A stretch of 64,000 bases of DNA from Lunularia cruciata (lineage: Eukaryota > Streptophyta > Marchantiopsida > Lunulariales > Lunulariaceae), in NCBI GenBank assembly GCA_948567375.1, contig OX419758.1, forward strand, positions 39,943,473 to 40,007,472, given 5' to 3'. The notes beneath the pieces were generated by a model. That model saw nothing but the letters and a program-made list of their open reading frames with translations, was not told the DNA's origin and did not search any database. Position numbers and translations under genes: made by a program. Of the stretch, positions 1-11,878 are shown one piece after another. Positions within the stretch are counted from its first letter, which is position 1; every line of letters starts with the position of its first letter.

Positions 1-19
1 TTTACCTCTGATATCTCAT

Positions 20-80
20 CCTTGTACGGCTTAGTGTGCTTTCCCATTCTTCTTGTTATTCTAACGATCCCCTTTTCTCG
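20..80 (+). repeat. Short retroposon-like repeat, copy 1 (diverged, cut by window edge)
   Basis: The copy has the family core CTTGTACGGCTT followed by a pyrimidine-rich stretch that ends in CCCCTTTTCTC. It is diverged from the other copies in the middle. Its upstream part may run out of the window. No target duplication can be judged here. Confidence 0.5.
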
Positions 81-2259
81 TTCTGCCAGTGCTTCTTGCA
101 TCGTGTGTAGGCTTGTTGCCGTATACCTGCATAAAGAGATTAGTAATTTAATGGTTCGAGAAATATATGTAAAAGCGAATGGTTCCAAGATAGAATGTGT
201 TTATGAACATCTTTTAGAACATTTTCTTTTTATATCTATCAATGAAACACATAACAGAGACTCAGAGGACGAGACGGAGGTTCAATCAGTACTAAAGACA
301 CAAATTGAATTGGCATCGTTCTTCGCTACTTTGAACCTTAGGGGTACGCCTATTTTCGTTGATGACGCGATATGGATTCCTTTTCATTGACTCTCGGCCC
401 TAAAGGTCACCTATAGTAGCATTATAGAGCAGTTTAAATCCCTAAGGTCTAGAGCAGGCCACATCAGTTGAATCAATCAATACATCCCAGAAGATACTTG
501 CCTTGATGAAATTTTTTGGACCATCATCAGAGTATTTAATCACGTTTTCGGATTTACCTTAAAATGATTGAACATATCCTGGCCTTGTGCACCCTAACGT
601 AAACAATGACTTTGGGCCAGCTTGGAAAGCAGCGATTCTCATCGTTGTAAAGTTTCCTCCTTATGAAAGCGTTCTTAGACTTATTGCTTTGTAGCATGCG
701 AGAGTATGTAGTCTTTGTACTTCTTTATGCTCATCAGCCAAGATCGATTTCAGATGATAACTATCAAGCTACGGTTACTCACAGTCTACCTGAACTGTGG
801 AACAAGCTAGATAATTTTAGAAGGGCTAATATGATAATTACATATGAGAGGCTATACTTTGCTTAGTTTATATTGTGCGAGTAAGCTGGCTGCCTAACCT
901 CCGGAGATTCATAGAAAGGTGAAGAGGACTAGACGCTCGGAATCCTGTGGATAAGTGTAAGCTTAAGCACTGTTCAGAAAGGGACCACGTATCTCATCAA
1001 AAGCTGGAAATCAATGTCTTTTGTTCCACAATTCTTAGCCGTTTATGGCGAACTTACCTCACGGGCAGTCCTGGACTCATCACTCTTTCATTACTGACTG
1101 GCGAATAGTCTACGAGCCATGTGTATTTTCCGGCGGTGGCCAACAAAGTCAGGTTTATCCACCGCTAGACCGGGATAGAAGAACATTTCTACCAAGATCA
1201 AACCATATGCTCATGATTTGGAGTTGTTTCGCATCTGTTCGCCATCAATCATGTACGTATATTTACTCTCCACAGGCTCTGTTTTCTTCCAGAAGTCCCC
1301 TGCAGAAAAGAATTATCTAATCGGGAAACTGGATCATTGGGCGTAGTGCTGTGCGCGATGAGCTTGTACCGATGTTTGGAGAAGGTGGCAAATCAAAGAC
1401 TTCAGTAATAGAACCCGATCCTTGAACTACAGAACTTGAATGGATAGGTAGACAACGAAACACAAGCGATTCACTTCGAGCGTCCTCAGAGTGGGAAATT
1501 ATAGCTTGGTTCCACAACTAGAACAATCACTTGTTAACTTCGTAACCCATCCTGAGAATGTGTCATGCATTTTCGGACTTCTTGTTCAAGATACTTTCCA
1601 AGTGGGAAGTTCTCCTCTTACCAACTAGCCCTCAAAACATGCAACATGTGGAAGTTCCCCACTCCTTCGGATTATAGGCTCCTTTCCCCGAAAATCCTGG
1701 CTCTTTTATACCAAACATGACTTGTATGGACTTTATGTGGTTGGTCGACGTACAAACGCTTTTTGTTCTCTGGACGGAGTCTGGATGAGCGTAATCGGGA
1801 TGTTTAGACATAGGCTATCGTATACGGCAACAACAAAGTGATTAAAGAAGTAATTTCTTCCCGACTACGTATCCAAGTTCATGCTTAGCGCATGTTTTAC
1901 TCTCAGAACCTTCCGTCGATCTGAATGAGAATATCAAAGGTTGGTGGAGGATGCTTCGTGAGCGAATTTGGCAGTGCAGAGATACGGGTTGATGTCAATC
2001 ATACATAAATGAAATCCATGATCTGCTTTAATTTTCACATGGAATCCCCTCACATATTCGTCCAGGAAACCTTCCGGTGCTATGGTCTCTTGAGGGAGAA
2101 CAGTTGAGTTGACTCGAGTTACAACTACCAATAATTTCTCCATCGAGCAACCTGTAGACGGAAAGAAGTCAAATGCACTACTTATGCCCATTCACCCACT
2201 GCCCAGTTTAATAGTACAGCATGGCATTCAGAAAGCTTGAATCATAATATAACATAAGA

Positions 2260-2412
2260 TTTTAGAATATCTTAAGTGCGGTAGGGCAGATTTCTCATAT
2301 AGACTCTAATGGAGTTTGGCACTATTTTAACTCTTTTTTTCCTCTCCTTGTACGGCTTGATGGGGTCCTCCCATCCTTCATTTTTTCTCTATGCCGTCGC
2401 CTTCTACTCATG
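2260..2412 (+). repeat. Short retroposon-like repeat, copy 2 (longest; 10-bp direct repeats)
   Basis: A 153-bp unit lies between two copies of TAACATAAGA (2250-2259 and 2413-2422). It opens with a stretch containing ATATCTTAAG and CATATAGACTC that is also present in the copy near 10.7 kb. It then has CCTTGTACGGCTTGATGGGG, a pyrimidine-rich run, and ends near CCGTCGCCTTCT. The direct repeats look like a target-site duplication. The unit has no recognisable tRNA-type A and B boxes and no coding capacity. The family is unknown to me. Confidence 0.6.
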
Positions 2413-2499
2413 TAACATAAGAGGTTCCCTAAAGCTCAGATATATTGGGTGTTGTAGTGCTGATTCCTTTTATCGATACTATTGAGAGTTAACCTTATG

Positions 2500-2560
2500 T
2501 TACCCCAACTGTGTCTTTTCCTTGTACGGCTTGATGGGGTTCTTGCCGTCTTCTTGTTAG
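2500..2560 (+). repeat. Short retroposon-like repeat, copy 3 (partial)
   Basis: The core CCTTGTACGGCTTGATGGGG recurs at about 2519-2538, 170 bases after copy 2, and is followed by a shortened pyrimidine-rich tail. Flanking direct repeats are not evident. It may be an internally deleted copy. Confidence 0.5.
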
Positions 2561-3965
2561 GTCACAACTAGAGAGGTTTCAATCCGATTGCGTTGGAATT
2601 CTGCAGAGAAACCGAAATATGTTATATGGGTGCTCCCGGAGAACACCGAAAAATGCTTTGTGTATTCTCTAGTAAAATCTTAAGAGTTCCATAAGATTTT
2701 ACTGAGGTCATCTTCATAAATTCTACTATCTTTTTATGTTAATTAGTGTATCTAGCTTATTGGGAGTGTATCTTTCATACATTTATGGTAGCGATATCAT
2801 TCTCGTAAATTTTCCAGCTTCTTTATCAATTATTCAATCTAGCTTCTGAAGAGAAAAACAATAAAAAAATTTACAAGTTCATTCAATTTTCTGTCTGATC
2901 GTCTTGTAGGTGTCAGGTTAATACCCAAAAAAGTTGATACAGTCCTGTTACGATGCCATAATTTTGGAATTGAAACCTTTCACTTCTATAGACACATTTT
3001 TGGACGATATCTTTATATTGATTTTGTGGCTCGAGTGAAAAAAAAGAGAAAAGACGTTTTCTAATGGAATTCTCGATGCAAGTGAGGATTCAGAAGACAT
3101 ACAATTCATCGTCTGTCTGTAATGTAAGCAAGTGCCATACGAAATTGTTGATTTATCCGCATGTGCATCTATATATTAAAACAAAGAAAAGTACATTTGC
3201 TAAAATAACTGGTTTTGTGGATAACTACTTGAATAAGCATGCAACCTCTAGCGGGTGCAAAGGCAACTCTTGTTTGGTTCCTGGAAATGAGGGACATTGC
3301 AAATTTGGTTAAACTATCTGTGGTATCAATATAATTTGGTCAAGCCCACTATACTGTCTTTTAAGTTCAGTATGATTGGGATTCGTTTTGTGGTGAGGCT
3401 TGTTAATCCATTATCATGTTGCAATTATGTTTTTTCTTTCTTATTATTCTTTTTTCTAGAACCTCTAGTTTGAAAATTAAAATTATTATCCCCCTATTTT
3501 TATGCACCAACGTAAAAGCATCTTCAACTTTTATTTATCTGGTGCCTCATTCTATTTTCTCGTTCTCCTCAGACGGTGTCCTCGTTTTCTGTCTCAAAAT
3601 GCTGGATATAATTATTGCCAACTTACATATCTTGCCTATCAACTTCTTGTCTCTCTTACTCCCATCAATCTATGGTTTTGTGGTTCTGCTTTTATTCACC
3701 ATCCTCAGGCTGTTTGTTCTTCGCTCTTACGGGTCTCTCGCACTATACTATCGTGTTTTGCTTTTGTTATACTTGTAAAGACCTACGAATTTGTGGGTAT
3801 TTTTAAGACACCCCTTAAGGCATTATACCAATCGGACCGTATTTTTAAGAAAATCGGTTATGAACAGGATGTATATAGTCTTCTGCTCTTGTGTTCATGA
3901 CTGCAGCCTGGCTACCGGGCAAAGCTTTTCCTCAATTCAGCTCAAATTCTCACATTAAAATAGCT

Positions 3966-3972
<7 letters not shown>

Positions 3973-4005
<33 letters not shown>
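3973..4005. repeat. TA/TG microsatellite
   Basis: An uninterrupted run of TA dinucleotides is followed directly by a few TG dinucleotides. Confidence 0.9.
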
Positions 4006-5940
4006 AAGATGTTAATCTAGAAACCCAAATGCGATATATAAAGGCTCAGTGCTGTTTCTAAGTTCAACTTGAGAAAAAGAATGTGAAAAGAAAAGATTTA
4101 ACTTTCTAGTTTAAGAATTAAAACGGTCACAAGATTGATAAAGGGGTGTCTCCCGACCGGCTCCATATTTTTATTTGTTATAATATTTAGGATATACAAA
4201 TGTATGAGTGTCTTAATTATTGAGAGGATATCATGTTGAGCATTGTACCTTGAGTATAGAATTTATATTTCTCTAGTCCGTCTTATTTTGTGATATCTTT
4301 GTACTTACAGTATTCTTCTCTGATACTTGTATTCTAATCATTTTATTCCTCTCTAATATTTTATTTTTTTATGATTATTATTATCCAACATTTTTATTAT
4401 ATCATATTTTTATGTATTCTATAATTTTAGTAAGAGAAGTTACTTGGGTACTTCTTGGGTATATGATGAATGTGGGTGTTGTCCTGTCCTATGAATATGC
4501 TATCTCTTTTGCATCAATGATAATACAACAATCTCTTGATAATCCAAATTTGAATTGAATCTGAGCATACTATCTATTATCCCTCTTGCTTGTCTAAATC
4601 TTATGTTCGTCTTTTCTATTTAATTCTTGTGTACCTTATGACTTTTTTAGTCTGATTTTTTTGTAAAGAATACTCATATATTTTATTTCCTCTGAAGATA
4701 TGACTTAGGTAGATATATTTTCTTATTAACTAATAGGCTAAATTATTAGTTTTGCAACAAGTAATGAAATCACCTTTGATACAAAAGGAAGTTATGCTCT
4801 ACAAAAGGAAGTTATATTCCATTTTAGCTCTTGTATAAACTTCCCTCTAATACTCTAATGGATCATGCAAATCTATATGTAATATGTCCCACTCTTGCTA
4901 ATGATTACAAAGTATAGTCATCTTTTTTTAATATATAACAACTAAAGAATAAGTCTTCTATGTTGCGAAGAAAGAAGATACCTACCTTCCAACTCTGCAT
5001 ATTTCAAAATATAGTAAGATCAGTACTATAAATTCACATATATTGCTTGCAACACTTATATATTAAAGTGTGTAATATAACTTCTTAGTTCTTTTCAAAT
5101 TTTTGTCCATTTCTCATAATTTTTTTTGCTTGATTTATTGAGCTTAGGTTTTAGAGTTTTCTTGAACCAGCTTGATTACTTTAATATCTTTGATAATTTG
5201 AGCTAGCAAACTTTTGCAACTTGTTTGAGTTTTCAAACTAATTCCTTCAAGTTCATATTGTTGTAGTGAAAATTACTTTTGTAGCCTTTTTGATGCAATA
5301 TTGTGGATTACATACACCTTTTGAATTAAAAAAAGGTTTGTTGGTTAACTTATTAGAAGCTATAATCCTCTATAATATAACTAAATCTTGAAATGACTTA
5401 ATCCTTCTTATTGTAAATTTTGTATGAATGTATTACTTTTTGACTTTATCTTTATATAGCATTCCATCACTTCTCTCAATAATCAATCCAAACATATACT
5501 GTACTCATATCTCACTTGAGAAAAAAGAACCAAGAACCAAGAACCTTAGAGTTTGAACCTTGGTTGGTATTTGTGAGTATTTTTGTCAAATAATATGTTA
5601 AAATAAGACTTGATTCCTTTTGAGGAATGGTACATATACAAGAGGTAATTTGTTGGTTAGGTTTTAGTTGAGATATGATGCAAAAAAAATTTGACGTCCA
5701 ATAACCATTTCCAAAAGACAAATAATGTAAATGATGTATAATGTATATAATATACTAGATGTAAATGGGATTGGGTTACACAGAAAAAAACAATAGCAAA
5801 ATAAGAAATACTTTGAGATCTCAATATTATTTGGCATATAACTCAAGATTTAATCTTTAGTTGAAGAGGAGTTTAAATTGTAAATAAGGAGGAATACAAC
5901 AACCTATGTTAGGTATGCTTATATATTGGAGGCTATAAAC

Positions 5941-5966
5941 GATAAAAGGTGACCGCGTAGGAAAAA
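5941..5966 (-). repeat. Short retroposon-like repeat, copy 4 (26-bp fragment; 12-bp direct repeats)
   Basis: A 26-bp insert with the core AAAAGGTGACCGCGTAGG lies exactly between two copies of GAGGCTATAAAC (5929-5940 and 5967-5978). The core matches, on the opposite strand, the 3' end of the longer copies (CCGCGGTCGCCTTTT). The copy therefore keeps the family's 3' end and lacks the rest, as a 5'-truncated retroposon would. Confidence 0.65.
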
Positions 5967-8550
5967 GAGGCTATAAACTATTAGGTTTTATTCATACTCC
6001 TCAACTTGTGAGTATGCTATTAAGGATCATTGATTATGGAATTTTGTAGTCTTCCTTATGTATATCCTTTACCAAACAGAATTTGGTTGCAGTTCTCAAT
6101 TCTCATCTAGAAACATCAATGAATATAATTGATTATATTTATTACCATTTAAGAATATGATTTTCTAGAAAAAGATTCATATTTCTAACTATCAAAATCC
6201 ATGATCTCTAACGTCTAATGTATTCTTTTGTATTTTAAGTAGACATTATTTTCAAGATAAATACTTTCCAAAGTACCACATTGGTATTTTTGACCATTTG
6301 GGAACAAATACCTAAACATAATCAATTGATTTTCTTATGACCAAGAGTGCAAAAACCTCATATCCTAATAATTACCAAGATTAGACCATAGTAGATTCAC
6401 TTCAATCAAGATAAAGAACAATAAAATTAACATCCAAATTGAGTGTTTTTATTCCATATTCAAATATTTTAGCATAATAGATAGTAGCATCAATATTGAG
6501 ACCACCTAAAACTGGCATTTAAGTTATGTATTTTTGTCATTTATCCTAAATGATAGAAATAAAAAGGAATAAAATCCAAAAAAGGATATAATTTGACCTT
6601 GATGCTAGAATCAAGTAAAAATTCAATTCTTATTGTACAATAGTATACTCATGAATTCTGCATAAAGATTATTGAAGGTAATCTATTACTTGATAAGGAG
6701 AAACTATGAAAGCACCTCAATAATAAAAATTTGGATAAAATATCTACATGAGTTTAGAATTATGGTTGAGGTTAAGGTTTTGAATCTACTTGAACTTCGA
6801 GTCATTGCAAAGGTCCTGAAATTAAAGTTATAGTACTATAATTAGGACTTAAAACACTATATTTATAACTTAAATGATGACAAGTTCTTTAGATAAGCCA
6901 TCTTTCATTTAAAAGAATATAAAAAACTACAGTTATGACAAATATGAAAAAATCTAAATCATGTTGTTGAAACTAAACTTGGAGTCTTAATAAATAAAGA
7001 GGACTCAAAATATAAACAAATATTTGTACATAAATCAAACCTCAAACCTCACCGTGGGAGACTCACACTAAACCCATCATTCTAGACTCATAGAGAGATC
7101 TCTGACCAATCCAACATTGGCCAGAAGATCCTAAAAGGTTCCGATGTTCCTACTTGTTTTATTATGGATAAATTTTGAGTCCCAAAGAAAACACAACTTC
7201 ATGATAATCCGGACTATACCAAAGGATGAAGGAGGAAAATAGTCAAGGATCATAGGATCTTAAATTGATTCTTAAGGATCCAAGATGACAATATAGAGCA
7301 AAGACTGGTTTATCCTATATAGAAATAAGAGTTGGACCAAAAATTTTGACCACTTAGAATGAAAATGAACCTAAATGTCAAATAACAAATAAATGCCATA
7401 CAATATCTTGGACCAAATCTTAGATTTCTTGAGTGGAGGCTTGGAGTAAAACAAGTAATTGAATCAAAGAGGATTCTACTAAATTTGGATCATTAGTATG
7501 AAAATATTACAAAGTTCTAGTAAAGCTTAATCTTGACTTATTCTTGCTTGGTAAATAAGTTAGAGGTAAACTAAAGTTGATATTTTGAACTATCTTTTGA
7601 GCTTGAGAGAGAAATGTGGTCCAAATCATGTTGTAAAGCTTACTACCCAATATTTTAAGTTTAAAAGGAATTTTGGGTTTAAATATTTATTAATCAGCAA
7701 AGCTTATAGTGTAGTTGTTTTACTTTTAGGTGAAGGTTGAGTTAAATCATTTATAAATAAGCAATGATAGCCTAAAATGTATTGTTGTTGCTTTCAAGTG
7801 TGGTATAATACAAGCTTGATCCTAATTACTAAATTTAAACTCATAAAACGTACTTTGACAATCAAGGAAGCTAAAGAGACAATATATTATCTATAGTTTG
7901 TTTTCTTTTCTTTATAAGTATTATATATATGACATCGTAGTCACAATTATCCTAAGATTTTTGGTAATATTCTTGTTGATCTTTAAGTTGGATCTACTTT
8001 TGAGAAGTCTAGCCTTGATGTAAAAAACCTCCAGTCTATTTTATTTATTTTATATTGTAGAGGACTAATAATTATAGTTACAGCTTATTTTTCAAAGAAA
8101 GATTTTGTACATACTATGTATAAAGTTATGATGCATTATTTTTGGTGTTATCTTGGTTGGATAATTGAATTCTAGGCATTATATGATGATAATTTTATGT
8201 TGTTAATTTTATGGTGATAATACACCAAAATAAAAAAACATCATTAAATTATTTTTTAACTAAGGAGACACAAAATATATTATTTGAAAATATTCTTGAA
8301 AAGAAAGTAAGTTGATAATATTCTACATCCTAGAATATTGTATTTGAAAATAATTTACATCATCTAATACATCTATTATTCTTTATCTTTTTATGTACAT
8401 TTTGCCTCTTGTAAAAATCATTTATCCATTATTAAGTCTAAGATCATTATTTTATTTTATTATAGTTTTCACTGCTATGTATGAGAATAATAATATTGAT
8501 GGAGAATCAATCATTGAAACAAAATAAATTAAAAATAATTAAAATTAAAA

Positions 8551-8716
8551 ACCAGAAGTAATACTAAGTTAGATATTAATTTAAAGTATACTTTTAAATT
8601 CTAAAAAGCAAGATTGTACATTTAGTAGTGTAATTGAAGATGTGAAAAGAGGTCATTAGAGATGAAACAAAACTATGTTCTACTTGATATATCAAATTAT
8701 ATTGTCTAAGATTATT
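8551..8716. repeat. AT-rich repeat pair, first copy (unoccupied site)
   Basis: This stretch aligns with 8966-9215. Shared blocks include a GTATATTAATTT-like start, ACATTTAG with its neighbours, and the TTGATATATCAAA region near the end. At 8618-8650 this copy lacks the 48-bp insert found in the second copy, so it serves as an unoccupied-site comparison. Confidence 0.6.
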
Positions 8717-8965
8717 ATTAATACCAAAGGAGATATTAAAAGTGCTACATGCCTAAAAAAACCTAAAATTAAATACCAATAAACAGTTTTAGGTTGGATA
8801 TGACTTAAATATTATTAAATTATAAATAAAAATTATTTATTTATATAAAATACCAAGAATAAAATAAATAAATATTTTAAATAACAAAAAATAATGTTTA
8901 GTTAGATAAGCTTCTTTTATTTTTAAATATTATTATACCCCAAAATATTAAATGAATACCTACAA

Positions 8966-9215
8966 TAAAATACTTGACACTACATACTAAGAAATAATCT
9001 AGGTTGTATATTAATTTGGAGCATTTTTAAGTTTTGAATAGAGAGATTTTACATTTAGAAGTCTAATAGAGAAAAAGGCGACCGCGGAGGAAAAATGAAG
9101 GATGGGAAGACCCCATCAAAGTCTAATAGAAGATATGAAAAAGGTTAGAAGAAAAAAAACCAAACAATATCTACGTCATATTCTTCTTGATATATCAAAG
9201 TATGTAGTCTAAGAT
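8966..9215. repeat. AT-rich repeat pair, second copy (carries an insert)
   Basis: This is the counterpart of 8551-8716. It is longer because it holds the 48-bp insert at 9071-9118 and one duplicated 12-bp target. The origin of the AT-rich repeat itself is unknown. Confidence 0.6.
9071..9118 (-). repeat. Short retroposon-like repeat, copy 5 (48-bp fragment; 12-bp direct repeats)
   Basis: The insert starts GAAAAAGGCGACCGCGGAGG and ends at GACCCCATCA. It is flanked by AAGTCTAATAGA at 9059-9070 and 9119-9130. On the minus strand it reads as the last third of the longer copies. The related AT-rich copy at 8551-8716 has one target copy and no insert, so insertion with a 12-bp duplication is directly supported. 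Confidence 0.75.
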
Positions 9216-10570
9216 TATGAAAAACAAGTTATTGCTATAAAATAATTAATTCTTGATAGCTTAATCATCAAAAAATAAATCATAGAAATTATTTATGGAT
9301 ATTAGTATTATCGTTTTTAGTGATGACTTGTTAACTTGTAATTATCATTATTACTTGATTAGCGTATAAAATCTAAATAAACAATGGTTTTATTCTCTTT
9401 GTATCATATATTTAAGGAATAAGTGATCTTGATCATTATATTTAACACCAACATCTTTTACCATATATATATATATAGTAAAATGATCTATAATTGGAAG
9501 AGATATTAAAAGTGCTATGTATCTATATGCTGTAGGTATATTTCAATTATGGTTGAATTTATAAAGCATAGAAAAACAGTTCTTTCAATACTACTTAACT
9601 AAGATAAATATCATCACGCATGAAAGATAATTATGATCACTGTATGATTGTAAATTATTGAAAATAAATATTTAGATTATAAATAGAAAATTTATGTTGA
9701 TTACTATCCTATTATATAAATAATCTGTAAAATTTTAAATTTCATATTATCCGAGATTTTTATATTTAAAACTCAATTGGTGTATCTCTCGGAAAACATA
9801 AAGTATTGTCGTTTCAAATTTGTTTAGAGAGATGCATAATGACATTTTGGTCCTTATTATATAAATTTTAAGTACTCCCAATAAGTAATTTACACTTTAG
9901 TTACTTAACGTAATAGCTGCTTTAGATGAACTAAACGTGAATTAAAGAATTTCAGACTTATATCTTGAAAATATTGATATTTATATAATATAATATGGAA
10001 ATAAGTATGCAAAATATTGAAATCATAATTCATTCAATATTTTCATATAAATTATTCATAAACTCTCTTTGATAAAGAGATTGTTCAAACATGTAACGGT
10101 TACTGTAATTAATTTTTATTTTATATGAGAACGAAACAAAGTAAATAGTTAAGAGAACCAAGATTTGATCAACAGAAAGTTATTTTAGTAGAGCTATGAG
10201 CAATCGCATTACGAATGAGAATTATTTCATTAAAATATTTACAGTACAAATCCTTCATGTGAAAAGATGAAGGTTTAGATTTCGAATGGATATCCAGTTT
10301 TTGACAGTCTAACTTCAACCAAGAAAATAAAGACAATAAAGATGGCTTAACTGCAACAAATGGTGAAACAACGAGATGATTTCGATGACCCATAAGTTTA
10401 CTTTCTTCAGTAAGACTTCAGCATGGAGATGACTTGAACCTCAAAGGACAAAACTCGGCAGTCAGAGGCTTCCATTAATAATGAATCGATGAAATGGAAG
10501 TGTGACTTGATAATTAGATATTAACATATTTTAGGTAGCATGTGTCCATTGTTTCACAGCGAAACTATGA

Positions 10571-10709
10571 ATGATAGAATTCATAGGAGAATAATTATAT
10601 TAGATGAAATTTAATCGGATACTCCCGTTGTATAGCTCAAAATGATATAATCCATTGGAGAATAATTACATTAAATGATATTTATTCGAATACTCCCGTT
10701 GTATAGCTC
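10571..10709. repeat. Two-unit tandem repeat of about 70 bp
   Basis: Units at 10571-10638 and 10641-10709 share ATGATA, GGAGAATAATTA and the identical tail TACTCCCGTTGTATAGCTC. The period is 70 bases. No coding content. Confidence 0.8.
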
Positions 10710-10850
10710 GGATATCTTAGATGCAGAAGGTAAATTTTTCATATAGATCCTATTAGGGCCTAGCCCCATTTTACCTTTTCTGACTCTCTCTTGCATGGCT
10801 TGATGGGCCTTCCCTGTCTTTCATGTTCTCTCCGCGATTGCCCTTTTCAC
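10710..10850 (+). repeat. Short retroposon-like repeat, copy 6 (long copy)
   Basis: The copy shares its start (ATATCTTAG, then TTCATATAGATCC) with copy 2, then has CTTGCATGGCTTGATGGG and a pyrimidine-rich run, and ends CCGCGATTGCCCTTTTCAC. Part of its tail is repeated just downstream (10891-10921) as half of a 73-bp tandem duplication. I see no clean target duplication around it. Confidence 0.55.
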
Positions 10851-10944
10851 ATAATTAGAAATATACTTAATGACACCAAAATCCATTTTATCTTTCATGT
10901 TCTTACGCGATAGCCCTTTTGACATAATTAGAAATATACTTAAT
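10817..10944. repeat. 73-bp tandem duplication at the end of copy 6
   Basis: Two units share TCTTTCATGTTCT, then CGCGAT(T/A)GCCCTTTT, then a 23-bp block at 10849-10871 and 10922-10944 that contains ATAATTAGAAATATACTTAA. The second unit lacks the front of the retroposon-like repeat. Confidence 0.75.
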
Positions 10945-11119
10945 CCATCTGGATCCATTAGGACAACTCACTTAAGACAGAACCGATGCCAACTAAGTAC
11001 TGTATATAGGTATGAAAGGAGTGTCTCTTCTACAGTATACATATTTGGTTTTGTGTGTAAATCAAGAACAAATCAAGATTGTAGACATAACAAAGTAAGA
11101 CGAATTCAGATGCAGTAAT

Positions 11120-11878
11120 GAGATAATAAGTGGATGTTATTTCTCGAGATTGGATCACTCATCCCGAGGAATTTGCAGCTGGCAACTGAAATGATCTGCT
11201 TTTGTTGCAGTCTAACATCATGACCAACTTACAGATCATCGCATATGTCGAAGCTTTCTCGTCAGTTAGGTTTTACTACGACAAAAATGTGTCTCCGCCT
11301 GAATAGTTCGACATTATGACTTCATATTGATTCAGTATTGACGTTGGCAAAGTAAGTCAACAGCACAAGAGACTAACACTGTTCAAAACATTCTGCTCGA
11401 TCAACAGGATCAATGCAAGTAAAGGCAAGCAATTCCAACCCAAAACCCACTCCCCAGAACGTAACTACTTATCTCGTGACAGAAATCTCGACTGAAAGCT
11501 TTACGGAGAACTGAAGTGAGGGGTGCTAGCAGTGGGGAAGAATGCGGCAGACACGAACTGCTAAGTTCACTTCTTGAATTAGAAAAACATCCACCTCAAA
11601 AGAAAGTTAACTATCATCGATCCAAGCAATTGCAAAACACATATGACTCGATTTAAACACTGACACGAATCGATGAGGATTTCACGCTTTTTCTAATAAA
11701 ATCGGGGCCATCTTCATCCATGCTACAAGACACTGCACCGTACTACTGTTACAATATTCAGTTCGGAGGGACTTAAATACGAAGGCGGCATTCTACTATA
11801 CAAGTTTTTGAATTGAATACAAGTTTCTTCTAAGACTGGAGGAAAAAATTGACGCAATTGAACTAACTGTACAGCATC
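11120..11878. other. Region downstream of the NdhS gene
   Basis: Moderate-GC sequence that would hold the 3' untranslated region of NdhS on the minus strand and its terminator. T-rich and TTGTA-type sequences at 11805-11860 could serve as plant polyadenylation signals, but none is decisive. No other gene seen. Confidence 0.4.

Larger units (their letters stand above)
1..3400. other. Moderate-GC region without a recognised gene
   Basis: This stretch is visibly richer in G and C than the DNA that follows it. It has a few short open frames (for example 22-390 on the plus strand and 1934-2191 on the minus strand), but none shows a domain, a codon pattern or flanking splice sites that I can recognise. 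It carries three copies of the short repeat described separately. It could be gene-flanking or decayed genic DNA; I have no positive evidence for a gene. Confidence 0.4.
3400..10560. other. AT-rich intergenic DNA, no gene recognised
   Basis: About 7 kb of strongly AT-rich sequence with only short, compositionally biased open frames. I see no protein domain, RNA gene or complete transposon. It contains a TA/TG microsatellite, a pair of related AT-rich repeats (8551-8716 and 8966-9215) and two truncated copies of the short retroposon-like repeat. Decayed transposon remnants are likely but cannot be classified by eye. Confidence 0.5.

Noticed and set aside
22-390. A 122-residue open frame near the left edge
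   Set aside because: It overlaps a copy of the short repeat, shows no domain, and its start is within repeat sequence.
3416-3778. A 120-residue very hydrophobic open frame
   Set aside because: Leu/Ile/Phe-rich translation of T-rich DNA, with an overlapping frame of equal length. No family features.
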